Shown here piece by piece: positions 32,821 through 45,686 of a stretch of 64,000 nt of DNA. A program made the position numbers and the translations under genes. Below the pieces are notes generated by a model that had not been told where the DNA came from, did no database searches, and saw nothing but the letters and a program-made list of their open reading frames with translations. How positions within the stretch are numbered: position 1 is the stretch's first letter; every line of letters begins with the position of its first letter. The DNA is from Glycine soja (lineage: Eukaryota; Streptophyta; Magnoliopsida; Fabales; Fabaceae): the NCBI RefSeq assembly GCF_004193775.1, contig NC_041021.1:8314651-8378650 (forward strand), in the 5' to 3' direction.

Positions 32821-35797
32821 GAAATAAAAATCCTGATCCTGTCAATGATCCTATGCATGCTCATTCAGGTCCAGTGATGGTGCAGATGATGGGTCCTGAG
32901 AAAGAGGCAGGTCCAACACTGGTGCAAATGGCTCAGGCTTAGTGTTGGATCAAGTGGCCTCTGAATAATTAAGAAGGGGGGTTGAATTAATTATTAATGT
33001 ACCTTGACTAATTAAAAATCTGACCTTCTTAATGTTACTAGATTCAATTAGGCTTTTACTACAAAGTTAAGAAAGTAAAGGACAGTAATTGAAACTTAAC
33101 CAAAAGTAAAAGCGATAATTAAAGTGCACAGCGGAAATTAAAAAGTGTAGGGAAGAAGAAGACAAACACAAGAGTTTTATACTGGTTCGGCAACAACCCA
33201 TGTCTACATCCAGTCCCCAAGCGACCTGTGGTCCTTGAGATTTCTTTCAACCTTGTAAAAACCTTTACAAGCAAAGGTCCACAAGGGATGTACCCTCCCT
33301 TGTTCTCTTTGAACAACCAAGTGGATGTACCCTCCACTTGAACTGATCCACAAGAGATGTACCCTCTACTTGTACCACAAAGGATGTACCCTCCAATGTG
33401 TTAAGACAAAGTTCTCAGGCGGTTAGTCCTTTGAAACTTTGTGAAGGGGAAACAAAAGATATCTCAGGCGGTTGGTCCTTTGAAATCTTTTGTTTAAGGG
33501 AAAGGGAAGAATCAAAAGAATTCTTAGACTGTGTCATTTTGAATTCTTTGAAAAGGGAGAAGTGAGACACAAAAGAATTCAGGCGGTTAGTCCTTTGTTC
33601 TTTTGGAAAAGGGAGAAGAGAGACACAAAAAGAATTTAGGCGGTTAGTCCTTGTCGAATTCTTTTTGGCAAAGGGAGAAGAGAATGAAAAAGATGAATAG
33701 CACACTTTTGTTTTCTGTGAAAGAACAAGGTTTGGAAATCAGAAAACTCAGAAAGATTTTGGCAAAGGAAGAAGAAGAAGAAGAAGTTCAAAGAGATGTT
33801 CAAAAGTTATGAAAAAGTTATATCAAGTTCCTAAAATGCAAGTCAAGGTCTTGCATTTATAGACTCTTCATGTCTGGTCAAGAAAACCATTGGAAGAGTT
33901 ACATCTCTTGATTTTTATTCAAAACTTGCCACTGGTAATCGATTACCTGGTACACAAAGCATTTTATGAAAATATGTGACTCTTCACAATTGAATTTGAA
34001 TTTCAACGTTCAGATACACTGGTAATCAATTACCAATATATTGTAATCGATTACACCATTTAAACAACAATTGGAACGCTGCAAATTCAGTTAAAAGCTT
34101 TTGAAATCAAACTTTTCCACTGGTAATCGATTACAGGAAACTGGTATTCGATTAACAGAGAGTAAAAACTCTGGTAACTTAGAAAATTTTGAGAAAAAGT
34201 CTTTTGAAAAACAAAATTGTGCTATGTTTGTTTTTTTGAAAAATCTTTTCAATACTTCCCTTGTGAAGTCTTCTTGATTTCTTCTATTGAACCTTGAATT
34301 CATCTTCTCTTGAATCTTGAAATCAAACTTCTCTTGATTCTTAAATCTTCTTGATTTCTTCTCATGAAACTTGAAATTAATATTAATCTTGAACTTGTTG
34401 ACTCAATCTTGAAATTATTCTTTGGACTTTTTGTCATCATCAAAATTACTTGAATCAACTTGATTCATCATCATGAAGCTTGCTTCTACACTTAGGCTGA
34501 GGAGATGGCTCTGGTACTGCAACATCCTCCTGAACAATAACTGGATCAGTCTCAAAAATGAAAGGCTCAGGTGGAGTGGGCTCTAAGGCCTCTAGAATGT
34601 CATCCTCCTGATCCTGCTGAGGCTTCTAGGATGCAGAGGCCTCACCCTCTCCTGTAGGAGAAGGCTAGACTCTTGGCCAGGCCACCTTCTATAGAAACTC
34701 CTCAACGCTCATAACTGGCCACTGCTGGACCACATCCTGCAAACTCTTCATGATCAGGAGCTGGCCCTGATACAGGCTCTGCAGCATAGACAAGGAAGGC
34801 TCGGAGCTCTGAGAAGAAGGATCTGGAAGAACTGGAGCTGCTGGTGATGGATGGAGAGGAGAGGTAGAAGGAGTTGATGTAGGAGAAGCAGGGGTAGCTG
34901 ATGTAGATAGGGCCTCAGATCTCCTAGCCCTAAATTTCTGGGTTCCCCGGAAAGTGACCGAAGGGTCATCCAGGTTCCAACAATTCTTTTTAATATAGGC
35001 CAAATTAATGGTTGGGCTCAAGGATTCAAAGGTTAGAGAATCATATGTGACTCCTCGAGCCTTGCATAAAGTAGTAATCAAGCTGGAAAACCTAGCCTCG
35101 AGGAGTCGTGCTGTGCTATAAGAGAGATTTGACTTGAGATGAGGGACCCCAAGTTCATATCCATCTTCATGATGAACCCGTATATCAACTTACCCCTATC
35201 TAGAGTAATGTCAGAAGTGTGGGATGTTGGGGCTAAGTTTGAAAAAGATAGAACACTCCAGGTCTAGGCCAGAGTAGTCAGATTCTTCCTCAAGATCTTC
35301 AGAGGTAGGCTGTCTGCATTCAACTAGAATCCTTTCCCAGGGAGACATAGACAGGCTGCAAGCTCTTGAGGAACAGGCCTCAGATTAGCAAACCTGGAGT
35401 AGGCAGGCAAGCTCTCCCATTCCTCTATGACCACTGGTGTCTTCAAGAAGGTGTTGAGGGCGTCCGCATCAAATTTAATTACATGCCCTCGCACCCTCAC
35501 ATGCTTAGGCGATTTGTCTTTAGGATCATAGAGGTTAGCATAAAATTCTTTAACAATAGCAACATTAATGCTTCCCTCTGAGAAGTTAGTGAACTCCTTA
35601 TGTCAATTCCTTCTCTCAATTTCTCTCCTGAATTCATCAAATTCTGTAATGTATAGCTTCACATTCCTTTCCGAAAGGATCTTTCGGCCAAGGACATTGT
35701 CTGTGTAGCGATCCCAGGCATCTTGGGATACAAATCTTGATCTATCATACCTAGCCTGGGACACTGAAGCTGGTGTCTTCCTTTTATGAGAAGCCAT
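32821..35797 (-). pseudogene. extra 3' ORF of element B (putative plant transposon protein domain), split
   Basis: Starts at ATG 35797 (MASHKRKTP). Segments KLYITEFDEFRREIERRN, KEFYANLYDP, LTTLA-TWSVLSFSNLAPTSHTSD, INLAYIKKNCWNLDDPSV and a Pro/Ser/Thr-rich tail follow. The tail is cut by the solo LTR 32943-34490 and continues to about 32821. Stops and a frame change near 35080 break it. It is closely related to the element A copy and more distantly to the Ogre 3' ORF. The function is unknown; it lies in sense orientation after integrase, where env-like ORFs occur in some Athila elements. Confidence 0.78.
32943..34490 (-). mobile_element. solo LTR, ATCGATTAC-repeat family, copy 2
   Basis: Minus-oriented partner of 16064-18553: plus-strand ends TGTTGGATCAAGTGG and GAAGCTTGCTTCTACA, flanked by perfect CTTAG duplications (32938-32942 and 34491-34495). 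It is 1548 bp and lacks the nested solo LTR of copy 1. It carries the TAATCGATTA palindromes (33935-34150), the GGCGGTTAGTCCTTTG repeats (33415-33660), and a TATA-like TTTATAGACTC (33856, minus sense). It sits in the C-terminal part of the element B 3' ORF. Confidence 0.93.
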
Positions 35798-35879
35798 CTG
35801 CAAAACAAAAGAATCAAATCACAAGATTAGACAGGAATTATTCAACTTGAAAAACAGAAAATAAAATTGAGATTAAGGT

Positions 35880-37270
35880 TGGGCGCTTAGCGCGACAGAT
35901 GCGCTTAGCACACCTTATGAATTTTTACTCATGTGCTAAGTGTGATAGACACGCGCTTAGCATGTAAACACAAAAAATCTTTTTTTTTGTAGAATAGGCT
36001 TAGCGAGCAGGCTCGCTAAGCCCAATTCCACAAATTTTTAAAACAGAGAAAGATTAGCGCTTAGCGTGGCGAGGAGCACTTAGCGCAACTACTAAACTAG
36101 ACAACACAGGCTTAGTGAGTAGGCTCGCCAAGCCCAATTCTAAGAAATTTAAAATTAGAGACATAATAGCGCTTAGCGTGACATGCACGCTTAGCACCCA
36201 ACAAGAACACAAAAATCCTAAGTGTCTGATACACAATACTCGCTTAGCTCACATCTGCGCCTAGCGAGTTCAACAGATAACTCAACAGATAAGATGAACG
36301 CACTTAGCGCGACAGCTGCGCTTAGCGCATTCATCTGGAAATCTAGAATCTTCAACAGAAGCGATGAACTCGCTTAGCGTAGCACGACGCTTAGCGCGTT
36401 CATCTAACTTCTAGAAAACTAGGGGCTTCTCACCCCTTCTCATAGGCCCCTATTGGGCCATCAAACCCTAATTAACACAAGCACATTGTGACTACAGTAC
36501 AACCCTAAAGCTATTCTAACTAACAACTAACCTAACACTAAGCATAAACAAAAATTCTACCTAACAATCACTAAGTTATCTATCCTAAGGTTGAAAACTT
36601 AGAACGAAAATGAAGTAAAGTAAAGAAACTTACTTGGATTGTGTAGATGAGTGCAAAGAATAGCAAAGGTGCAAGAATGCAGGGAGATGAAGCAAGGTAA
36701 GGGCAGATGCAGTGAATGGCCTTAATTCACAACAAGAGTGAAATAGTAACTGCCGATGGTAGTTACCTTATAACTTTTGGTAGTTTTGTATGGTGCGCTT
36801 GGCGCCCAGCTACGCTTAGTGTGTCCATATGACGTTTGAGTTTCAAAAGCCCCTACGCTTAGCACATCTGCTCGCTAAGCCCAATTCAAAATGTTAAAAT
36901 TCCAGAGAAGGAATTGAGCTTAGTGCGCAAGGTCACGCTTAGCGAATACTGTAACTTGATTGGTCCTGCAACTTGTGCTTAGTTGCCAAAGGCTGCGCTT
37001 AGCTCATTAAATGCAGTAGTGGCCCGTGCTTAGCGTGTCACTTGCGCTTAGCGCAATTCTAATAATTGCAATTCCAGAGAAGGAATTGCGCTTAGCGAGC
37101 ATTCACGCTAAGCTTAATTCGAAAGAATTAAAATCCAGAGAGGTTTTTAGGCTTAGTGCGAAGCACTCGCTTAGCGGGACCATCTAGCCAATGATCAGGG
37201 GTCAAGGCGCTTAGCGCAAACAACAGCTCGCTTAGTGCGTGAAGGAAATGGCGCTTAGCGCGTGGACCAC
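35880..37270. repeat. GCTTAGCG palindrome array, element B spacer
   Basis: More than twenty-five variants of GCGCTTAGCGCG / CTCGCTAAGCCC at roughly 30-60 bp spacing (for example near 35885, 35905, 36057, 36169, 36302, 36377, 37089 and 37255). It is positionally equivalent to the array at 25835-27175. No ORF in the region is supported. Confidence 0.85.
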
Positions 37271-37470
37271 AGAAAATTTTCTTAGTTATTTTTCTGTTCA
37301 TATCTTCACAAAACTTATAAACCCCTTTTTTCAATACTAAACATGCCGAAAACACACAATCACAAGCAATCTAACTGAACTAGAATGCAAGAAAAACAAA
37401 ATTAAAAAGGGTTGGGTTGCCTCCCAGTAAGCGCTTGTTTAACGTCATTAGCTTGACGTATAGTTCTTTT

Positions 37471-37883
37471 CTATTCTTGGAAGGATAGAATAGTGGTTAA
37501 TCTTTCAATAGTTCCACCATGGTATAGCTTTAACCTTTGTCCATTCACTACCCATGTTCTATCTGGATCCTTGGATTGAGGATCACAAAGCTCTATTGCT
37601 CCATATGGTCTAACTTTGTTGATGGTAAATGGTCCAGACCATTTAGATTTGAGCTTCCCAAGGAACAATTTCAGCCTTGAATTGAATAGTAGCACCTGTT
37701 GGCCTGGTTGAAAATTCTTCTTTAGCAGCTTTTTATCATGGTAAGTTTTAACCCTCTCTTTATACAGCTTGAAGATTCATATGCAGTCAATCTCATTTCT
37801 TCCAACTCCAATAGATGTAGCCTCTTTTGCTTTCTAGATGCGGCTTCATCAAAGGTCAGAAATTTTAAGGCCCAATAAGCTTT
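37471..37883 (-). pseudogene. integrase C-terminal part, element B
   Basis: Reads [26 protein letters not shown] then GAIELCDP, the C-terminal fold that follows the catalytic core of Athila-group integrases. The coding continues across the solo LTR at 37889-39095 into 39101 and beyond. The segment near 37700-37880 has KAYWALKF- and FDEAASRKQKRLHLLELEEMR-like wording. Confidence 0.8.
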
Positions 37884-37888
37884 ATGTT

Positions 37889-39095
37889 TGTTAGTCATCT
37901 TATACGACTAACTTTTGTATAGAAAACTTTTTCAAAACATGTATAGTTTCCCAATTTATAGTTCTTTTGTAGGAATTTGTAAGTAAATCTTGATATGTTT
38001 AGATACCTATCATTAGAGTATCTTTAATTGGAATTAATGATAAAATCTATACAATTTCAGGTCAAAAGAGGCTAAAGTCTTGAAGTGCTAAAAGGAGCAG
38101 TCGCGCTAAGTGGAACCTGTGGGCTTAGTACGCATCTACCGCTAAGCGCAGCTTCAATGTGCTTAGCGTGATGAGAGAATCTGGAAGAGCATAAGAATCA
38201 AGGTCGCACGTTAAGAGTGAGATCAGCTTGCTAGGCGAGACGTTTGTCTCTTGCCAGGCTCAACGCACGACTAAGCGCGATATTGTGATTTCAGAGCCTA
38301 TTTAAAGCCTGATTTGTCAGAATTAGGGTACACAACATTTTTACCAGAGCTGCATACTTTTGCATAGAATTCGAGAAGAGTGCTCTGGAGGCAGCAAAAA
38401 GGCAGCAGCTAAACAAGAAAGCTAAGGTTCATCACTTTGAGAGATTAGAGAGTGTTTGAGTGATTGTGAGGTGCCAAGAAGAGTTGGAGAGATTCCCTTT
38501 CCTTGTATGGCTGGCTAAAAACCCTAGTTGGGGATTTCTAATGAACAGTTATGTAATTAGTTTTCATATCTACTTAATTGTGTTTTGTGTGTTCAATGCT
38601 TAATTACTGCATACTCTTGGTCTGATCACCTACTTGTGTGTACTGTTAGGTGACTTTAGCATTGGGAAATGTACTGCTGCCTTAGAACTTGATAGAAGTA
38701 GGGCCAAATAACTGCATTACCAGGGATGGATTGCAGGGTTTTAGTTTTCTTATTATGTTGTGATGATAATGCTGTTTAAGTTAAGCCTAGTCCAACAAGA
38801 GGGATCTGAGGATGAAGCTTGGGTTAAATTAGTCTAAACTTACGAGGGATCGAGGTTTAGTACTTTAGGCTTCAGCATAAAACACAAGAACATGATCAAT
38901 TAGAGAAATATCTTCATATGCATCAACTCATTTTGTCAGAATGACCCAACGCTTTTTACCTATTGCTATCAACTTTTAATTACTTGCATTTACTGTTTTT
39001 TAATATAGAATCTAGTTTATCTTTATTTATATTCTCAATTATCAATGTTGTTCACACAATGCCCTATTTCTGAGTAAAACTCTATCTAATAAGCA
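37889..39095 (+). mobile_element. Athila-like solo LTR inserted in integrase
   Basis: Starts TGTTAGTCATCTTATACG, ends CTATCTAATAAGCA, and has perfect ATGTT duplications (37884-37888 and 39096-39100). It is plus-oriented, opposite to elements A and B, but of the same broad family (shared TTTTGTATAGAAAA, GCTAAGCGC motifs at 38100-38280, GAGGGATC(T/C)G). Its far end differs from those of A and B, so it belongs to a diverged subfamily. It has a TATTTAAAGCC TATA-like site near 38299. Confidence 0.92.
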
Positions 39096-39100
39096 ATGTT

Positions 39101-39880
39101 CCATCTCCACAGGTAAGTGACAAGACTTGCCATAAACCATTTGAAATGACGATAAGCCTATCAGAGTTTTAAATGCAGTTCTATATGCTCATAAAGCATC
39201 ATCCAGTTTGAATGACCAATCCTTCCTAGTAGAGGCCACGGTCTTTTCTAAAGTCTTCTTCAATTCCCTATTTGACACTTCCGATTGGCCATTGGTCTGA
39301 GGGTGATAGGGTGATGCTACCTTGTGTGTTACATTATATTGCTTCAACACCTTCTATAGCTGATTATTGCAGAAATGTGTGTCTTCATCACTTATTAAAA
39401 TTTTGGGTACCCCAAATCGTGAAAAGATGTTTTTCTTTAGAAACTTCACTATAGTCTTGGCATCATTATATGGGGTAGCCACTGCTTCAACCCATTTAGA
39501 CACATAGTCTATAACTACTAGAATATATTCATTTCCAAAGGACGAAGGGAAAGGGCCTACAAAATCAATCCCCCAGCAGTCAAAGACTTCAACCTCCATA
39601 ATATTCTGTAGAGGCATTTCATTCATTTTTGAGATGTTCCTCATCCTTTGACATTGATCACAATACAACACATGCTGATGTGCATCTTTGAATAATGTTG
39701 GCCAAAAGAACCTAAATTGCAAAACCTTAGTTGTTATCTTATCTCCACCATAATGGCCGCCACAGGGTGAGTTATGACAATGCCATAATATGTTCTTGGC
39801 CTCCTCTTTCGTCACACATCTTCGAAGAAGGTTATCAGCTCCTATCTTGAACAAGTGTGGGTAATCCTATATGTAAAATC
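39101..39880 (-). pseudogene. integrase zinc and catalytic core, element B
   Basis: HHCC zinc-binding region at about 39790-39640 (HCHNSPCGGHYGG ... CDQCQRM) and catalytic Asp in WGIDFVGPFPSS (about 39570). A second Asp is in LISDEDTHFCNN (about 39390), where the residue after Asp differs from the usual Gly. Stops occur at 39356-39354 and, upstream, near 39869. The glutamate region (NGQ-E motif) lies left of 39350, before the solo LTR. Confidence 0.85.
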
Positions 39881-39908
39881 GAGCATCATGTAGGAATTTC
39901 TTCCTTTG

Positions 39909-40316
39909 CTACCAAGTTAAGTCCTTAGGGATGATTCCTGCTGCTTTGAAGTTGGGCATATCAGCAAACCAAGGTCTTTCATTAACCATGAACAAGGATT
40001 CATCAAGAAATTCATCTCTAATCTCTGCTTCTTTTGAACTGACTTCCTCATTAACCAATCTTGACAAATGGTCTGCTACAACATTTTCAAATCCCTTCTT
40101 ATCCCGAATTACCAAATCAAATTCTTGAAGCAGCAAAACCCATCTTATCAATCGAGGTTTAAAGTCAGCCTTGTTGAGCAAATATTTAATTGCTGCATGG
40201 TCAGTGTAGATGATGACTTTTGATCCCACCAAGTAAGATCTGAACTTTTCAAGTGCATAGACAATTGCCAGCATTTCTTTTTTAGTGGTAGCATAGTTAA
40301 CCTGTGCATCATTCAA
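39909..40316 (-). pseudogene. RNase H domain, element B
   Basis: Reads [36 protein letters not shown] and VVADHLSRL: the classical Ty3-type RNase H that degrades the RNA strand of the hybrid. It is in frame with integrase but separated by a TAG just after DLTW (39908-39906). Confidence 0.85.
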
Positions 40317-40361
40317 AACTTTGCTAGCATAATAGATAACATGAAAGATTTTTTCTTTTCT

Positions 40362-41437
40362 CTAACCAAGCACAACACCTACAACATAGTCACTCGCATC
40401 ACACATTAATTCAAACTCTTGCCCCCAATCTGGTGATGTAAGCACTGGAACAGATACTAGTCTGATCTTGAGATCATTAAATGCTTCCACACATTCTTCA
40501 TTAAAAACAAATGCAGCATCCTTGTTCAATAGATTGCCGAGTGGTTTGGCGACTTTTGAGAAATCTTTGATGAATCGCTTGTAGAACCCAACGTGTCCTA
40601 AAAAGCTTCTCACTCCCATGACATTTATTGGAGGAGGAAGTTTCTCAATAAAATAAATCTTAGCCTTGTCCACCTCAATCCCCCTCACTAAAATTTTATG
40701 TCCTAACACTATGCCTTCTTGGACCATAAAGTGACACTTTTCCCAATTAAGCACCAGATTAGACTCTTCACATCTCTGTAATACTCTTTCTAAATTCGAT
40801 AAACAGCAATCAAAAGATGAGCCAAAAACAGAGAAATCATCCATGAAAACTTCGATACATTTCTCCACCATATCTGAAAAAATTGCCATCATGCACTTCT
40901 GAAACATAGCCAAAGCATTACAAAGACCAAAAGGCATACGCCTATAAGCGAACACACCAAATGGGCAACTGAAAGTCGTCTTCTCCTGATCTTTGGGATC
41001 CACTGCGATCTGATTATAGCCAGAGTATCCATCCAGAAAATAGTAAAATGATTGCCCTGCAAGTCTTTCAAGCATTTGGTCCATGAAGGGAAGTGAATAA
41101 TGGTCCTTCCTAGTGGCATTCAATCTTTCTCATTTTTAATCACTGTCATACCTCCCTTCTTGGGAACAACCTGCACAGGGCTAACCCACGCACTATCTGA
41201 GATAGGATAAATGAGTCCTGCATCCAGCAATTTGAGTACTTCCTTGCACACTTCTTCTTTCATCACTGGATTCAGTCGTCTTTGGGGCTGCCTCACTGGC
41301 TTGTAATCAGCTTCCATATTAAATTTGTGCATGCAGTAAGACGGACTGATCCCTTTCAAATCAAAGATGTGCCATTCAAATGCTGCTTTGTGTTTCTTCA
41401 AAATCTGCACCAGTTGATCCTCTTCTGCCTTCTTCAA
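40362..41437 (-). pseudogene. reverse transcriptase, element B, with internal deletion
   Basis: The N-terminal piece (41437-41120) has LLDAGLIYPISDSAWVSPV. The core piece (41123-40362) has FYYFLDGYSGYNQI, FGLCNA and the catalytic box FMDD (about 40835). The segment that should contain the conserved DYR motif is absent: NEKD runs into NATRKDHY across a stop at about 41122, so 15-20 residues are deleted. A TAG ends the piece at 40362-40360, before RNase H. Confidence 0.85.
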
Positions 41438-41464
41438 GGAGCTTCTAATTATGACTGGTTTAGC

Positions 41465-42550
41465 TTAATTATCCTCCACATATACATACTTAAAGTGTGC
41501 TGGTAGAGTCTTCAATTCCACTTTAGGCTTTCCTACTGGGTTGCTGTTTTTCAATTCTTCAAACACAGTATTTCTAACAAAATTTTCTCTTGCATCATCT
41601 AACTCCTCAATACAAGCCTTCACTTCCTCTTCCTCCTCTTTAGTTAGACATTCTGCATGATTATTCAGTGCTTTTTTCAAAGGAGACTGTAGTACCATGG
41701 TTGTAGCTGCTAATTTTATCTCCTGTTCTACCTTATCCACATCAAAACAAGCCTTTTGATCACTTAAGTGCTTCATTGCTTCGAATAAGTCAAATGAAAT
41801 TTTTTGATCATCCACACTCAGTTCTAGTTTACCTTTCCCCATATCTACTACACAATTGCTAGTGGACATGAAAGAGCATCCCAAAATTATTGGAATTTCA
41901 AGATCCTCCTCTATATCGATAACCACAAAATTTGTAGGGAAAGTAATATGTTTTACTTGAACCAGAACATCCTCAATCACTCCATAAGGTCTGGTGATGG
42001 AGCGATCTGCTAACTATAAAGTCATCCTAGTAGGCATTATCTCTAACTCTCCAAGTCTCCAGCACATTGAAAGCGGCATCAAATTAATATTGGCTCCCAA
42101 ATCAATAAGAGCTTTGCCAATAGAAACTTCACCTATAGAACAAGGTATAGTGACGCTGCCTGGATCTTTATGTTTTGGTGGAAGGATACATTGAATTACG
42201 ACACTACAATTTCCTTCCATAATGATGTTGTCACTATGGATGTACTTGTTCTTCCTAGTTAGCATGTCTTTCAGAAATTTAGCATAGAGTGGCATCTGCT
42301 GTAGAGCTTCTCTAAAGGGCATGGTAATTTCTAGCTTCTTGAAAATATCCAGAAATCTAGCTAGATGTCTTTCTTTGTCTTTCCTAGAAGGTACCAAAGG
42401 ATATCGTACTTCTCTCCCTTCAACTGAAGATGCTTCTTTATTTTTCTCTCTAGCACACGCACTCTTGTTTTTTCTCTTCTCTTCTTTTCTCTCTTTTTCT
42501 TTTTCATTTTTTTTATTTTTCTTTTTCTTTTTCCTTCTTTTCTTTTTCAT
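41465..42550 (-). pseudogene. protease region, element B
   Basis: Aspartic protease with ALIDLGANINLMPLSM near 42120-42070 (catalytic Asp present), after a Lys/Glu-rich linker at 42550-42420. Downstream is EIPIILGCSFMSTSNCVVD (about 41900-41840), then an acidic linker. Stops at 42014-42012 (TAG, in L-stop-LADRS) and 41467-41465 (TAA). Confidence 0.85.
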
Positions 42551-44021
42551 TTATTTCTTTTTCACTCAAAATTATTGGTGTCTCTCTCATCTGTTCATCC
42601 TTCTCTTCTTCTTTTTCCTCTATAAGTTCACAAAAGGGTTGCACTGGTTCAGGTGCTAGTTCAATTACCAACTGTTGTTTGTCATCCTCCACCATTTTCT
42701 CCTTCTTCTTCTCCTCCTCCATGGTTACCTTCCTTCCTCGAGTCATCACAGCCTTGCATTCTTCTTTTGATTTCTGCTCAGTGTTAGCTCCAAAAGTACT
42801 AGAAGATTTTTCTGCTAGCTGTCTGGCTAGCTGCCCTACCTAGACCTCTAGATTTTTTATGGTTGACTCTGTGCTCTTATGATTAGTCAATGACACCTGC
42901 ATAAACTAAGCAAGAGTTTCTTCCAACTTTGTTGTTCTCTCATATAAGCTAGGCCCTTGTTGTTGTGGCCTGTTAGGTGGTCCACCCTGGTCTTTATTGA
43001 ACTAATTATCAGGGTGAGTTCTCCATTGATTATGCTACTGGTAAGATTAGCCATGTTGAAATCCAGAAAATCCACCTATATTAAAATTTTGTCTAGGCTG
43101 GTTTCCCATGTAATTAACTTCATGTGTTGAGTCTTCAATGGGAATACAACAGCTTGATTCATGAGCTCCACCATAAAGTGTGCAATTGGCAACGTGTAAA
43201 ACAGAAGAAGGTAAAGGTTGACTAGCATGCAATTGAGTTGGCAACTTACTTAGTGTTTCAGTTAAAGCTTCAAGTTGCTTGGACAACAACTTATTTTGGG
43301 CCAACAAAGCATCTTGTGATGAAAGCTCCAATAAACTCTTCTTGGTAGGAATATGAACTCTATCATGCAAAATTACGTGGTCACTAGCAGCCATATTTTC
43401 AATTAAGTCCATGGCTTCTTCAGGTATCTTCAACTTAATTTTTCCTCCTGCAGAAGCGTCGAGTAACTGCTTTGACTGTGGTCGTAACCCATCAATGAAG
43501 ATGTTCAGCTGTATAGGCTCTGAAAAACCATGAGTGGGAGTTTTCCGCAACAAGCTACAGAATCTTTCTAATGCCTCACTCAAAGATTCATCGGGAAACT
43601 GATGGAATGAAGAAATTGCAGCTTTTCCCTCTGCAGTTTTAGACTCTGGAAAATATTTTTTTAGAAACTTCTCAACAACCTTATCCCAGGTCTTTAAACT
43701 ATTGCCCTTTAATGAATGCAACCATCTCTTGGCCTCCCCAGATAAAGAAAATGAAAACAGGTTGAGCCTAATAGCATCTTTAGGTACACCGGCAAGCTTG
43801 ATAGTATTACAAATCTCAATATACGTTGCCAAGTGTGAGTATGGATCTTCATTTGGTAAACCATGAAACCAATTGCTCTATATTAGTTGTATCAATGAAG
43901 GTGGGTAAGTTAAGTTTTGTGCTTGAGCCTCTGGCCGTGTAACACTTGAGAAATATTGCAGCACCGAAGTACTTGAGTAATCTTCCAAGGTCACTCGTCG
44001 AGGTTGCTCTTCAGCCATGAC
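42513..44021 (-). pseudogene. gag, main part, element B
   Basis: From 44019 leftwards: MAEEQPRRVTLEDYSS, a stop (TAG, about 43881), FHGLPNEDPYSHLATYIEI, the retrotransposon gag core SLSGEAKRWLHSLKGNS and KTWDKVVEKFLKKYFPESKT, then ALERFCSLLRKTPTHGF, and an acidic/basic linker to 42513. Further stops interrupt 43047-42840. The N-terminal 68 or so codons lie at 63808-63605, displaced by the Ogre insertion. Confidence 0.87.
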
Positions 44022-45668
44022 TGTCGCAACCTACCCTTCGGCGGGAGGGCGACGCGAGACTCGCGGGATGCGTGTTCCACGAAAGGAATACGCGCGGAGT
44101 CGCCACCAACATTTATTTGGGGAAAACGTCAAAAAAACCGGAAAAGACGCGATCTACGAACTTTTAAGTGAAAGGTTCGGGAGTTGTATTTACGCACGGG
44201 GAAGGTATTAGCACCCCACACGTCCGTCCCAAGGGACGGCAGCCTTTAATCGAATGTGCAAACATGACTTTGATTTTTTATGTTCCCTTTTTATGTCTCT
44301 ATATCCTTTATACCCTTTTTATATTTTTCTCTTTTTGTGGTCGACAAGGGTGTTTCCCTTTGCTCCTACGTATTCCTCAATTTGCGATGAGGAAATCAGA
44401 CCTACGTAGTTCTTTCTTATCAAGTGATTCTTTTTTACTTAAAAGGTGATCATTTTAAGGCGTTGGACTTTGATAATGATCCATTTTACTTTAGTAAGAA
44501 ATTGAAATGGCAAACTTCAAAAACCTATTTTTATGGACGAGCTTGACTAGGCGAGTTGATTTTAGCCTTAGTTTCACTTTAGTTATTAGTCGATTTGATT
44601 AAGAATGAGAAATCCCAAAGAGAAAATGTCCGATTGATTTTCCGCTTTATTTTACTAAAAGGTATATTTTTGTTATTTATTATTTTACCTCTTTTTGATT
44701 TCCAACATGGTTACGGCACGACCGAACGGTCGGAATTTATTTTAACCGAAGTTAACGGATAATACAATTCAAACGATCGGTGGAAATTTATTTTATTTTT
44801 AAGTTAAGCGAGAAATGACTTAAGTAAAATGGCTTAAGCACGTCAAAAGGGGGTATTAAAAGTAAATGAAATGAGAATAAAAATACACGAAACACAATGT
44901 GGACCACCATGGGTACATAGAATGAATCGAAAAGCTTGGTTCGAGGTACTTACCCGTTGAAGATCGAAGAACGATGAAGAACGAATGAAGAACGTCGAAG
45001 AACGGTTGAAACCTTTGCGAAATTCTTCACGGAAAACGTTACGGAAACGTTTCGGAAGTGCCTCGGCTTAGATTTTTTTCACGGAAACAATTTTTCCAAG
45101 CAAATTCGAAAGAGAGAGAAGTGCCTAAGGGGCTGAACCCTTTTCTTCATCACTTCCTCCCCTATTTATAGCAAAATAGGGGAGATGGTTGCCGCCCAGC
45201 TCGCCCAGGCGAGCCAGGTTGCTTCCTCCAGAGGCAACAGCCTTCTGGAGGAATCTTCTGGAGGGCCCAAGTGGGCCTGATTGCTATTTGCACCCCCATT
45301 TTTACTAAGTACACCCCCCTCTGCTGTTTTTTGGTGATTCTTTTTTCGTAAAGTTACGGAAACTTACGAATTTCGTAACGATACTTGTTTTCTTTCCGTA
45401 ATGTTACGGAACCTTGTGGATTACATAATCATCCCCTTTTTGACTTACGGAATGTTACGGAACCTCACTAACTGTGCAACGATGCTTCCATTTGATTTCC
45501 GGTGTGTCACGGAACCTTACAGATTGTGCATCAATATTTTCTTTTGTTTTTCGGCATGTCCCGGAATTTCACGAATCACCTAATGATGGGTGCCAAGCAC
45601 CTCACAAGGACCAAAGAAAAGTCGCATGTCATCAAGCAAAGGTCCCCGGACGAAATTAGGGTATGACA
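44022..45668 (-). repeat. 3' LTR of the Ogre element
   Basis: Plus-strand ends TGTCGCAACCTACCCTTC and TTAGGGTATGACA. By eye about 30 differences, mostly transitions, from 61936-63599, plus a 19-bp length difference at the CTCGCCCAGGCGAG palindrome (single here, about 45198; doubled in the other LTR). TATA box CTATTTATAGC at about 45168 (minus sense). Confidence 0.95.
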
Positions 45669-45686
45669 GTTGCCCCTTTTTACTTG
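45669..45686 (-). other. polypurine tract of the Ogre element
   Basis: On the minus strand AAAAAGGGGCAAC runs to the LTR start TGTCATACC, the position of the plus-strand primer. Confidence 0.8.

Noticed and set aside
44017..44449. Plus-strand ORFs 44017-44211 and 44168-44449 (also 61922-62363) as repeated genes
   Set aside because: They lie in the two Ogre LTRs on the non-coding strand and are duplicated simply because LTRs are.
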